NCBI GenBank assembly: GCA_910579935.1
Contig: CAJTVQ010000056.1
Coordinates: forward strand, 1 to 24,069
Reading direction: 5' to 3'
DNA length: 24,069 bases
Origin: an uncultured Lachnospiraceae bacterium
GTDB lineage: Bacteria; Bacillota; Clostridia; Lachnospirales; Lachnospiraceae
In this document: positions 7,025 through 14,743 of the stretch, in pieces
Position numbering within the stretch: the first letter of the stretch is position 1
How the letters are laid out: every line of letters begins with the position of its first letter
Position numbers and translations under genes: made by a program
Notes under the pieces: generated by a model
Databases searched by the model: none
The model's input: the letters and a program-made list of their open reading frames with translations, nothing else
Told to the model about the DNA's origin: nothing

Positions 7025-7243
7025 CTATCTGCATATTTCTGCCAGAATATCAATGCGGCGCGCGATACACAGGATGTCCTCTGCATCAAATATCACATCA
7101 TCACTTGGGTCTTCTGGCGTTTTGTTGTTAAAATATATCTTTCCCCTGCTTTTTACACCCGCTTCGGTTCCGGCTGCTGATGCCGTTATGGAACTGGCCG
7201 CAAACAGGCAAAATAACAGTAAAAATGTCTTTCTCATCTTCAT
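7025..7243 (-). CDS. Small secreted protein sharing a module with the following gene
   Basis: This is a 72-aa protein with a signal peptide (KMRKTFLLLFCLFAASSITASA, cleavage near residue 23). Its mature part of about 48 residues has the pattern VKSRGKIYFNNKTPEDPSDD-IFDAEDI, close to residues 48-92 of the next protein. I chose the ATG at 7243 because GGAG is 7 nt upstream; the frame also opens at a GTG at 7258 that overlaps the upstream stop. It overlaps the beginning of the longer frame of the next gene. It may be a free copy or a partner of the N-terminal domain of the larger protein, for example as a subunit of a surface structure. No function is known to me. Confidence 0.65.
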   Translation of the reverse strand: MKMRKTFLLLFCLFAASSITASAAGTEAGVKSRGKIYFNNKTPEDPSDDVIFDAEDILCIARRIDILAEICR

Positions 7244-7254
7244 ACATACACTCC

Positions 7255-8490
7255 TCACTGTATATAAATTGTGGGTACACCCGATTCCGTGCCTGAAAAT
7301 ATAATGTAATCCTTATATTCCGACCACGTATACGACTCAGGTTCTCCTGGAGCAGTTTTTTGACTGGTATATGCAGTCCCCATGTATTTTGTAGTATTAC
7401 TCTGCACCGGGCTCATGGATACCGATCCCCCGGCATCCCTGCCGGAAGGATATTCCGAAAACATGATATATACGCTTTCACCATCGGCTCCATTTTTCCC
7501 ATCTTTTCCATCGGCTCCATCCTTTCCGTCTTCCCCATCTTTTCCGTCCTCACCATCTTTTCCATTTTCACCGTCTTTTCCATTTTCACCGTCTTTTCCG
7601 TCTGTTCCGTCCTCACCGTCCCTTCCATTTTTCCCGTCAGCCCCGTCCCTTCCGTCATGGCCGGCTGCTCCGTTTTGTCCGTCACTTCCGTTTTCCCCAT
7701 CCTTTCCATTCACTCCGTCTTTTCCATCTTTCCCGTCTTTGACATTTCCCAGCCGGTTTTCCATCTCCTTTAAGATGCTGTCCTTTGTTCCCTGCATACC
7801 ATCCCCAAGTTGGGTTTCCATCTCCTTTAAGATGCTGTCTTTTGTTCCCTGTATGCCGTCCCATATCTGTGCCAGCAGATTCTGCTCACTGTTTTCCAGT
7901 TCTTCACGGCTTACCCCCTTATCCTTTATATTTGTGGAAATCTTTACGGAAAGGTCTTTTGCCATTAATTCGTCAATCTGCTTCTGCAGGCTTTCTGCCA
8001 TTTTGACAAACTCTTCTTCCTCCTCCGGCAGCTCCTTTTCTTCTATCTGTGCCAGGATAAAATCCCATATGATTCCACAGGCTCCGTCCGCAAGGGCATC
8101 CAGCCCTTCGTCCGTAATTCTGTCCGTATCTTTTCCTACGGCTTCTTCCAGTGCATACCGCATCCGCTGCGAAAGAGCCTTTGTATGCTCCTCCGACACA
8201 TTTCTTATACCTGATGAGAGGATTGTCCGGTAACTCTGTACGGCGGTATCCGCTACCTTCATGCTTTTTGCCTCTTCTACCGTTATGTATTCCGCAATAT
8301 AATCTTCCATTGCATCCGCAAGTTCCTGTTCCTCCGGGGTATACTCATACACCACTGTTTCCGTTTCCCCTTCTTTTGCTGCCCCCTTCATTACGGCTGC
8401 TGACAGTATCAGTATAACCGTCATAATACAGGCTGCCGCCGCTATAAGCACAGGCGTTTTTTTTATTAAGTTTCTTTTTATCCATTCCAT
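7255..8490 (-). CDS. Membrane-anchored collagen-like surface protein
   Basis: This 411-aa protein has a short cytoplasmic start, one membrane helix (about residues 12-34) and then an outward-facing helical, acidic stalk (about 40-250). A 19-residue unit around GTKDSILKEME is repeated twice at its end. Residues about 253-339 are 29 uninterrupted Gly-X-Y triplets, mostly GKD, GEN and GED. The last 70 residues form a small head (ESVYIMFSEYPSG, then YMGTAYTSQ and SYTWSEY) related to the heads of the 791-aa protein upstream. It starts directly at the stop of the DUF4366 gene. Collagen-like proteins of bacteria form extended trimers, so a trimeric surface fibre is likely. A role in mating contact is inferred from its place in the transfer operon. 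Confidence 0.8.
   Translation of the reverse strand: MEWIKRNLIKKTPVLIAAAACIMTVILILSAAVMKGAAKEGETETVVYEYTPEEQELADAMEDYIAEYITVEEAKSMKVADTAVQSYRTILSSGIRNVSEEHTKALSQRMRYALEEAVGKDTDRITDEGLDALADGACGIIWDFILAQIEEKELPEEEEEFVKMAESLQKQIDELMAKDLSVKISTNIKDKGVSREELENSEQNLLAQIWDGIQGTKDSILKEMETQLGDGMQGTKDSILKEMENRLGNVKDGKDGKDGVNGKDGENGSDGQNGAAGHDGRDGADGKNGRDGEDGTDGKDGENGKDGENGKDGEDGKDGEDGKDGADGKDGKNGADGESVYIMFSEYPSGRDAGGSVSMSPVQSNTTKYMGTAYTSQKTAPGEPESYTWSEYKDYIIFSGTESGVPTIYIQ
7474..7734 (-). repeat. Gly-X-Y coding repeats (29 triplets)
   Basis: A 9-bp periodic tract encodes 29 Gly-X-Y triplets. Long stretches alternate GKD with GEN or GED. Such tracts change length easily by slippage. Confidence 0.85.
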
Positions 8491-9594
8491 TTATTCGTCC
8501 TCCTCTTCCTCTATTTCCAGCTGGCTGATACCATCCTCCGGTTCTTCTGCCTCCTCCGGAACACTTTCTTCTTCCGTATCCTGCATCCATTCGGAATCAC
8601 TGTCCGGATCATAATTCAGAAGTTCCTCTTCTGCAGTATCATCCTCAAAATCACTGCTGTTCAGAATTGCCGCCATGGTTGCATCCCTTTCTTCTTTGCT
8701 TACGGAAAAGTCCAGGATATCATTCCCGTCCTCTTCCTCATCTTCTGCCTCAAACTCATCCATGTCTTTCGCATCAGCCACGGCATTCATTTTTTCCTGC
8801 TTGGGTTTATAGATTTTGTAATAATAAAAGGCAGCGGCTGCCAGCAGGATGATCAGCAGAATGAAAAAAGTGTCTCCCCCGCCTTTTTCTTTTCCTTCCT
8901 TTTCCTTTGTGTCTGTATTCCCTGTCTCTGTTCCTGCAGGTTTCTCATCCCTTCCGGTGTCGAAAACGGAACCGGTATCCTCTTTCTTATCCGGCTCTTC
9001 CCCTTCCGCTGCCAGCGCATACAGGTCACTGTCCGTTACCTGGTCCAGAAGATACACGTTATCGCTGTTATTTCCCTGGTCAATGACCAGATAAAATACA
9101 TGTCCTTCCTTAGTTGTCACCGTATAGAACAATCTTTCCGAATCAGTGCTGCCGTCCGTTACCACTTTCTCGGCCATCGTCCCTCCGCCGCTTTCTATGG
9201 CCTTTCTTTCTTCATCCGTTATCTGCGCCATGCTGGACGTATCGGAATAGCCGATATTGATTTCCATATCCACATCCGCATCCGGTACACGGTATACCTG
9301 TGCGCTGATATTTCCGGCAGAATCCTTGACGTATACCGTATGCTCGCTTCCTTTTTCTACCGCGAATTCATTGGAACTTCCGAATGCCTCCGGTTTATCC
9401 GAATCGATGGCATACTGCAGGGGACCCCCACTGTCATCTTCCGCATGGATGCGGATGATGGTGTATTCACCTGATTCGGATGACGTGCTTGTAAAACCTG
9501 TTACCGTCCCTCCTGATGCTGCACTGTAAACACTGCCCTGCAAAAAGCAGCACACGGCCAGTGCCATGCCTGCCATAAGGTTTATTTTTTTCAT
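8491..9594 (-). CDS. CD1107-family (DUF4366) conjugative-element membrane protein
   Basis: This 367-aa protein has a signal peptide (about residues 1-25), then an Ig-like segment (about 40-105, ending VYVKDSAGNISAQVYRV). The DUF4366 core spans about 139-195 (GGTMAEKVVTDGS, LFYTVTTKEGHVFYLVIDQ, VYLLDQVTDSDLYAL). A membrane helix (about 242-260) precedes a very acidic cytoplasmic tail. DUF4366/CD1107 proteins are a constant part of Tn1549-type transfer modules, next to DUF4315 and before topB; their exact job is unknown. The Ig-like segment resembles ones in the 791-aa protein just upstream. The ATG at 9594 follows the previous stop by 7 nt with GGAGA upstream. Confidence 0.88.
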   Translation of the reverse strand: MKKINLMAGMALAVCCFLQGSVYSAASGGTVTGFTSTSSESGEYTIIRIHAEDDSGGPLQYAIDSDKPEAFGSSNEFAVEKGSEHTVYVKDSAGNISAQVYRVPDADVDMEINIGYSDTSSMAQITDEERKAIESGGGTMAEKVVTDGSTDSERLFYTVTTKEGHVFYLVIDQGNNSDNVYLLDQVTDSDLYALAAEGEEPDKKEDTGSVFDTGRDEKPAGTETGNTDTKEKEGKEKGGGDTFFILLIILLAAAAFYYYKIYKPKQEKMNAVADAKDMDEFEAEDEEEDGNDILDFSVSKEERDATMAAILNSSDFEDDTAEEELLNYDPDSDSEWMQDTEEESVPEEAEEPEDGISQLEIEEEEDE

Positions 9595-9601
9595 GATATC
9601 T

Positions 9602-11977
9602 TTATTCTCCTGCCTGTTCTTCTGCTTTGGGTTCCTCCTGACTTTCCGTCTTTTTCAGTCCCTCTATTTCACTCTTTAATTCTTCTATTTCCTGCCGCAG
9701 CTCTCCGGTTGTCTGTTGCAGCTCCCCGGCTGTCTGCTGCAGCCCTTCCACTTCCTTTCCATAACTGATCCGGCACCACTGGTAGGCAGACATATCTTCG
9801 GGAGCCGTACTGTCCTCCGATATACATATGCCAAGATACATGGTGCCTTCCTCCGGGGCAGCCGTCATCTGATTTCCGTCCCCGCTGTACCGGATATGTA
9901 TATAACTGCTGGCCGCATCTTCCCCGGTAAAACGCGTCCAGGTATAAGCGGACGGTGTTTCCGGGGGAACGGCATTCATGCTGCTGCAGATTCCTATATA
10001 GTGGCTGTCCGGTGCCGGGGATTCCGTCATTCCCGCTCCGTCTCCGGATGCGGAATACCGGATGTAAAGATAAGAGGAATCGCCCTTCTCCCCTTTTTCT
10101 CCCTGCTCCCCCTTTGCCCCGGTACTGCCCCTTGCCCCGGTTTCTCCCTTTGCCCCGGTTTCTCCTTTGGCTCCGGTTTCTCCTTTGGCTCCGGTTTCTC
10201 CTTTTTCGCCTTTCGGTCCCTGTATGCCATATACACTCTGGCTGTACGTGTCAGCCGTCATGTCCTGGTAAACATTGTAAGAATCATAAACCGGATTACC
10301 GGCAGCTGCATTGTCCCGAACGGAAGTTTCCACAGAATCTTCCGGTTCCTGAAAGGAAATGGATTCTGTCCGTCCCGGTACCGTCTCTATGATAAAATCC
10401 TGTTTTTTCCCGCCGTCTTCCACATCAATTCCCGTAATGACCGGCGCCTGTGTATCCATAAACGGTACCGTAATGGTTCCTTCTGCCAGGTTTCCGGCTG
10501 CATCCTTCACTTCCACCACATAATCCCCGCCGGACTGTACCGGATATTCCGGTTTTTCCTGCCAGGTCCCGCCGCTGCTTCCGGCGGCATGGAAACAGTA
10601 TTCCATGGCCGTTTTGTCCGATGCTTTTACTTTTATCCGCCCTCCGCCTCCTGCATCCTCCTGGTATACAAGATCCTCTATGACCGGCGGTTTCATGTCC
10701 ACGGTTATGATTTCCAGTTCTTCATGGCTGATATTTCCCGCCTTATCTTTTGCAAAAAAACAATAGGTTCCGTTTTTCTTCACTTCCGTTTCCAGCGGCA
10801 GTGTATCCGTCCATTCCAGGGAATCTTCCGCTTCACTGTCTTCCCCGAAGGCATAGGACAGTTCCGGCGGCAGCGAATAATTATCCGTTACGGAAGCATA
10901 CAGACTGACACCGGTACTTTCCACCTCATGGTCTGTTATCACATAATCTGCTTTCACATCCTCTATTACCGGGGCCTGGTTGTCCCTGCCAGTGATAACG
11001 GCCTGCGTTTCGTATGACTGTTCCCCGGTGCGCAGACACACTGTCACGGTCTGCTCTCCTTCTTCCACAAAATAATAAGGCGCTTCTTTCAGTACCCTTG
11101 TATACGTTTCCGTGGTCAGGCTGTTTTCTTCATCATAAACCGTGCTTTCTTCCTCATTCTGACTGATGCAGAAAGACAGTGCCTGCAGCCCTGTCAGTTC
11201 CGTTTCTTCTTCCTGTTCATCCCGAACCGTCACCTGCAGGAACAGGGCCGGAAGAAAGCTTCCTGCTTCCGCCTCAATGGGGGCAGCGGAAATTTCCTCT
11301 ATTCCGCCTTTCCAGAGATGCAGGCTGCCTTCTGATATTTCCGTCTCCTCTCCCTGCAGAAATGCAGTACACCGGACACTTAAAAGATCGTTTTCTTCAT
11401 TCCCCGGAACATGGAGCATGGAAACCTGCCGCCCAAGACTGTCCTGGCGGATTTCTGTTGTAAGCGAAGGCTTTCTGTCTGCCGCTTCCCATTCCTTATC
11501 CAGGGCACTGTAATATTCCCACTGATACCTTTCGGCATCCGGTTCATAACACTGGAATACGGCCGTTTCTTCCGGACTTATCGTAATATCCTGCACTTTT
11601 ACCGGCTCCTGCAGTGCGGTTTTTCTTTCTTCTTCCTTTTCTTCCCGCACCGGCGGTACGGGAGATTCTTCCACTGCGGCATTCTCTTTTGCAGCTTCTT
11701 CCATGGCACGGGCTTCCGCCTCTGCCAGCCAGGAACCGTCATCTTCCGCCGCCTCCGTTACCGTTTCCCGTATCTGTCCGTTATTTTCCTGCCCCTGTGT
11801 CACGGCTTCGCGCCGGAAGGGATTCCCTGTCCGCCAGAAAAGAACAACGGCTGTACACAGTCCTGCCGCCGCTGCTGTCAGGGCAATCGGAATCCATGAC
11901 TTCCTGCTAGTCTTCTTTCCCACTCCCGGATTCTCCCATTCCGTCTCCTGTTCCTCCTGTTCCCTCTCCAGAACCAT
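9602..11977 (-). CDS. Large membrane-anchored surface protein with Ig-like, collagen-like and head domains
   Basis: This 791-aa protein has a cytoplasmic start, one membrane helix (about residues 29-48) and an extracellular remainder. About residues 120-560 are beta-rich, with at least three Ig-like segments recognisable by PVIEDV, PPVIEDL and APVITGI starts and YVVEVKDAAGNLA-type ends. Residues 587-634 are 16 Gly-X-Y triplets (GETGAKGETGAKG). Two copies of a head module follow (YLYIRYSASGD...YIGICSS...YTWTRF and YIHIRYSGDGN...YLGICIS...YQWCRI). A C-terminal coiled coil of LQQTAGELQQTTGELRQ heptads ends the protein. The start lies 71 nt inside the DUF4315 gene with GGAGGTG upstream, so translation is probably coupled. 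I infer a host- or recipient-contacting fibre made with the transfer machinery. Confidence 0.8.
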   Translation of the reverse strand: MVLEREQEEQETEWENPGVGKKTSRKSWIPIALTAAAAGLCTAVVLFWRTGNPFRREAVTQGQENNGQIRETVTEAAEDDGSWLAEAEARAMEEAAKENAAVEESPVPPVREEKEEERKTALQEPVKVQDITISPEETAVFQCYEPDAERYQWEYYSALDKEWEAADRKPSLTTEIRQDSLGRQVSMLHVPGNEENDLLSVRCTAFLQGEETEISEGSLHLWKGGIEEISAAPIEAEAGSFLPALFLQVTVRDEQEEETELTGLQALSFCISQNEEESTVYDEENSLTTETYTRVLKEAPYYFVEEGEQTVTVCLRTGEQSYETQAVITGRDNQAPVIEDVKADYVITDHEVESTGVSLYASVTDNYSLPPELSYAFGEDSEAEDSLEWTDTLPLETEVKKNGTYCFFAKDKAGNISHEELEIITVDMKPPVIEDLVYQEDAGGGGRIKVKASDKTAMEYCFHAAGSSGGTWQEKPEYPVQSGGDYVVEVKDAAGNLAEGTITVPFMDTQAPVITGIDVEDGGKKQDFIIETVPGRTESISFQEPEDSVETSVRDNAAAGNPVYDSYNVYQDMTADTYSQSVYGIQGPKGEKGETGAKGETGAKGETGAKGETGARGSTGAKGEQGEKGEKGDSSYLYIRYSASGDGAGMTESPAPDSHYIGICSSMNAVPPETPSAYTWTRFTGEDAASSYIHIRYSGDGNQMTAAPEEGTMYLGICISEDSTAPEDMSAYQWCRISYGKEVEGLQQTAGELQQTTGELRQEIEELKSEIEGLKKTESQEEPKAEEQAGE
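10076..10219 (-). repeat. Gly-X-Y coding repeats (16 triplets)
   Basis: This is a tandem 9- and 18-bp periodic tract, including nearly identical repeats of the unit that encodes GETGAK. It belongs to the 791-aa surface protein. Confidence 0.85.
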
Positions 11978-12245
11978 CTGTCACTTCACCTCCTGTTCCT
12001 GCCTTTTCCTGTTTGGTTTCCTGCATTTCCTCTATCAATTTTCTGACATTCTTCTCATCCGCAAGGGCCTTTTGGAATCTTTTGAATTCCTCTGGCGACA
12101 GGTTCAGGCTTTTTACGCTTTTCATGATTGCCTGTCCCTTTTCTTCCTCTATTTTTTTCTTCAGTGTGTCCGCTTTTTCTTTATGGGTGCGGAACAGTTC
12201 CATTTCTTTTTCATACATTTCTTCCAGTTTCACTATGTCTGCCAT
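11907..12245 (-). CDS. DUF4315-family protein
   Basis: This 112-aa protein is a coiled coil in its first half (IVKLEEMYEKEMELFRTHKE, DTLKKKIEEEKG), followed by the family segment VKSLNLSPEEFKRFQKAL and a Gly/Ser-rich tail. DUF4315 proteins sit between the cell-wall hydrolase and the DUF4366 gene in Tn1549-type elements; their function is not known. I prefer the ATG at 12245, which has GAGG upstream. An in-frame ATG at 12278, 2 nt behind the M23 stop, would add 11 basic residues but has no ribosome binding site and lies in a hairpin. The Gly/Ser-rich tail is longer than is usual, and the next gene starts inside it. Confidence 0.82.
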   Translation of the reverse strand: MADIVKLEEMYEKEMELFRTHKEKADTLKKKIEEEKGQAIMKSVKSLNLSPEEFKRFQKALADEKNVRKLIEEMQETKQEKAGTGGEVTDGSGEGTGGTGDGMGESGSGKED

Positions 12246-12259
12246 GTTATCCTCATTTC

Positions 12260-12277
12260 TGCGCGCTTTTCCGCGCA
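12260..12277 (-). promoter_or_regulatory. Small GC-rich hairpin between the M23 gene and the DUF4315 gene
   Basis: TGCGCG and CGCGCA flank a 6-nt loop, directly behind the M23 stop codon and just before the DUF4315 ribosome binding site. No T-run follows, so it is not a terminator. It could act as an mRNA processing or stability element. Confidence 0.3.
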
Positions 12278-12280
12278 TTT

Positions 12281-13756
12281 TTATGGTTCTGTTTCTTCCT
12301 CTTCCCTTCCTTCCCCGTTTGCAACGATAAAAGTCGGGTCTATGGCCTTTCCTTCCGGCGTGCGCACTTCCAGGTGCAGATGCGGGCCGGTGCTTCTTCC
12401 CGTATTTCCGGTTGCCCCGATCAGCGCTCCCTTTTCCACGGTATCTCCCGCGGATACGCCGATGCTGTCAAGATGCAGGTACCTTACCATATAACCGCTG
12501 TCTGTCAGGACCTCGATAAAATTTCCTGCCGTATCACTGTACCGTGCCGTCACAACGGTACCTCCCGTACTGGAAAACAGGGGCGTTCCCACGGGAACCG
12601 CGATATCCACCCCTGCATGAAGCGTCTTTTCCTTTGTAATGGGATGGATGCGGTAGCCGAACGGGCTGCTGATTTTCTCCTTCCAGTCTTCCAGCAGCGG
12701 ATTGCCGTATACCTGCTGGCCGCCCTGGGACAGGAGATATACTTTGTACCTGCTGGTCTCTTCCTGTGTCAGCCTGCCCTCCATGATCTCATCCCACGGT
12801 TTCACGGTCAGGGTGACATAACAGATTTCTGCAGTAAATGTCTCTTTTACCGGATTCCCGTCCGCACCGTAAATGATGTTTCCGTCTGCATCCTTCTTCT
12901 CCCTTTCCCTTGGTTCTTCTGCTGTCTCCACTTCCAGCGTATACATTTCCTCAAACAGGGCGTCCAGTTCGTCCCTGCACAGCTCCAGTGTAAAATCCGT
13001 ATACTTTGTGGCAAGATAACTGGCCAGGTCCACCGCACGGTGTCCTATGTGCCCTAAGTCATAAACAAATTCATAACAGTCTGCATACTCCTCCTCATCC
13101 TCTATATTGGCTATTTTTTCTTCCAGATCGGTTTCCAGTTCCCTGTAATAGCCTTCACAATCCGAAATATCCGAATAGGTGGACTGGTACAGCCCGCCGT
13201 AAATCGCTCCTGCTCCTCCCATGTGAACCAGGTTGGATAAGAGATATCCCGCAAGAAAAAGAAGCAGAAAGAACAGGATGGAAAAAAACAGCAGGATCAG
13301 AATGCTGCCCTTCAGTGCCGCGGCGGCTTTTATCGCTGCTGCTTTTGCCACTTTTACAAACTCACTTCCCTTTCTTGCGTTCTGTGCAATCTCCATGGAC
13401 TTCTGCTGGTTTATTTTCCGCTGGTATGCTTTTTTCAGGTTCTGCACGGTCTCCTGTTCTTTCCGGTAACGGCTTCCGTTTTTTAACCGGGCCGTGGCGG
13501 CCGTCCTGTCTGACAGCCCCGCCCGTCCCGGCTTATCCTGTACCGCCTTTCCCTGCCTGCTTTTCCCGTGTTCCATCAGGCGTCCGGTTTCCTCTTCCCA
13601 TGTCTCCGTTTCTTCCCTGAGTTGTTTTAAACGGGTTTTCCGGCTGAAATATATGGCGCCCCGCAGGGTGCCGCGTCCGGTCCGGTACGCATCCCCCGCT
13701 CCGGGATCCAGTTCTTCCTCCTGTCCTTCCTCAAATCTACGTCCGGCCCCCTGCAC
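12281..13756 (-). CDS. CD1108-type peptidoglycan hydrolase, M23 metallopeptidase domain (C-terminal part of a longer protein)
   Basis: Numbered from the GTG at 13756 the protein has 491 aa. A basic coiled N-terminal part is followed by a membrane helix (about 151-176) and an extracellular helical domain (about 190-350). The M23 domain contains SPFGYRIHP, HAGVD (His380, Asp384) and HLH (His459, His461), the zinc ligands of LytM/lysostaphin-type endopeptidases. It should open the cell wall for the mating channel. Most Tn1549 relatives have an NlpC/P60 domain in this position. The reading frame stays open upstream to beyond 14150 and is clearly coding, with three RLKF-like motifs, yet has no ATG, GTG or TTG between the stop at 14071 and 13756. 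The true N-terminus therefore probably lies in the 220-aa ORF upstream, by a -1 shift. Confidence 0.8.
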   Translation of the reverse strand: MQGAGRRFEEGQEEELDPGAGDAYRTGRGTLRGAIYFSRKTRLKQLREETETWEEETGRLMEHGKSRQGKAVQDKPGRAGLSDRTAATARLKNGSRYRKEQETVQNLKKAYQRKINQQKSMEIAQNARKGSEFVKVAKAAAIKAAAALKGSILILLFFSILFFLLLFLAGYLLSNLVHMGGAGAIYGGLYQSTYSDISDCEGYYRELETDLEEKIANIEDEEEYADCYEFVYDLGHIGHRAVDLASYLATKYTDFTLELCRDELDALFEEMYTLEVETAEEPREREKKDADGNIIYGADGNPVKETFTAEICYVTLTVKPWDEIMEGRLTQEETSRYKVYLLSQGGQQVYGNPLLEDWKEKISSPFGYRIHPITKEKTLHAGVDIAVPVGTPLFSSTGGTVVTARYSDTAGNFIEVLTDSGYMVRYLHLDSIGVSAGDTVEKGALIGATGNTGRSTGPHLHLEVRTPEGKAIDPTFIVANGEGREEEETEP

Positions 13757-14070
13757 GGCGGCATTTACCAGCCGCCTTTTCCGTATGCTTCCGCTGTTGT
13801 CTTCCCTGAATTTCAGCCTTCCGGGAGTTTTTTCCTCCCCTTCTTCTCCATTCCGCTCTTCCTTCTTTTCCTTCTCTTCCTTCTTTTCCTTCTTTTTCTC
13901 GTCCGGGGCGGAGGCGCTTTCCTCCCCGCCCCCGTTTTCATCTTCACGGGCTTCTTCAAACCGTAACCGCTTCCTGCGTTTCTTAAGGCGGTCGGGTTCC
14001 TCCTCCTTTTCTTTTCCCTTCCGGAATTTTAACCGTTCTTTTTCACCCTCCTTCAGTCTTTTGTCCTGTT

Positions 14071-14733
14071 TTACGGATTCTGCCTTTTTCCGGTCCTTCC
14101 CTTCTTCCCTTCTTCCTTTCCTTCTTCCTCTCCTGCCGCCTCTTCGTCCCCATATCCATCGTCTTCCGTTTCCGGCTCTCCTGAAGCGGAAAGCTGGTAA
14201 TTCCTGTGTTTCTTCGCCTGGCGGATTTCTTCTTTCATCCGACGGTTTTTATGATCCACATACCCGCCGGCTTCCTCCACCGTATCCTCATCCGGTTCCT
14301 TTTCACTGTTTCCGCTGTTTATCTGCGCGATCCGGTTTGCAAAACCGGCAAACTCCTCCGGAAGGGCATCCGGCATCCCCGATAATTCTTCCAGTATCTC
14401 CGGTTCCGCAGGCTGTTCTGGTATAAAAGCTGCTGCACCCGGAACGGACACGGTTTTTTCCTGCATGACGGTATTTCCTGCCGCCGGCGCCGTTTCTGTC
14501 ACATGCAGTCCGGACGCTGTCAGCATGCTGTCCTCCGGCTGGTAATATACCCTGTTCTGGCCCCGGTCATGGGCCTGTTCCGGCTGTCCTTCCCCGGAAA
14601 ACAGAAAATCTTCCTGCCGGCTGCTGATATTCTTCACGGTTCCCTGCGTAATATTCTCCTCTGTCAATCCGTCCCTGCTCATCTGCTGGACAACCCTTTC
14701 CCTTGCGTGCAGCATTTCTTTCCCTTCTGCCAT
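14071..14733 (-). CDS. N-terminal part of the CD1108-type protein, in a different frame (or separate acidic protein)
   Basis: This 220-aa ORF starts at an ATG with GGAGGG upstream, 10 nt behind the VirB4 stop. It has no membrane segment and is rich in E, P, A and G; its C-terminus is a charged stretch (EEAAGEEEGKEEGKKG) that ends in RQNP. It has no domain known to me. The M23 gene frame continues beneath its end in the -1 frame. One extra base in the AAAAA tract at 14085-14089 would join both into a protein of about 815 aa, a plausible size for CD1108-type hydrolases. So it is either one gene broken by a deletion, one gene expressed by -1 frameshifting, or two coupled genes. I favour one ancestral gene. 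Confidence 0.65.
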   Translation of the reverse strand: MAEGKEMLHARERVVQQMSRDGLTEENITQGTVKNISSRQEDFLFSGEGQPEQAHDRGQNRVYYQPEDSMLTASGLHVTETAPAAGNTVMQEKTVSVPGAAAFIPEQPAEPEILEELSGMPDALPEEFAGFANRIAQINSGNSEKEPDEDTVEEAGGYVDHKNRRMKEEIRQAKKHRNYQLSASGEPETEDDGYGDEEAAGEEEGKEEGKKGRTGKRQNP

Positions 14734-14743
14734 GGCTGCCCTC

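Noticed and set aside
7382..8233. Plus-strand ORFs rich in FPSSPSFP repeats
   Set aside because: They are the complement of the Gly-X-Y tract. The minus-strand frame has an anchor helix, a collagen pattern and a proper start.
9716..11017. Plus-strand ORF of 433 codons opposite the 791-aa gene
   Set aside because: It is a shadow frame caused by codon bias. There is no ribosome binding site or domain, and it opposes a well-supported surface protein.
14078..14094. A canonical -1 slippery heptamer in the split hydrolase gene
   Set aside because: The A5 tract allows slippage, but the zero-frame codons (GGA AAA AGG) do not form an X XXY YYZ heptamer, so programmed frameshifting is only one of several options.
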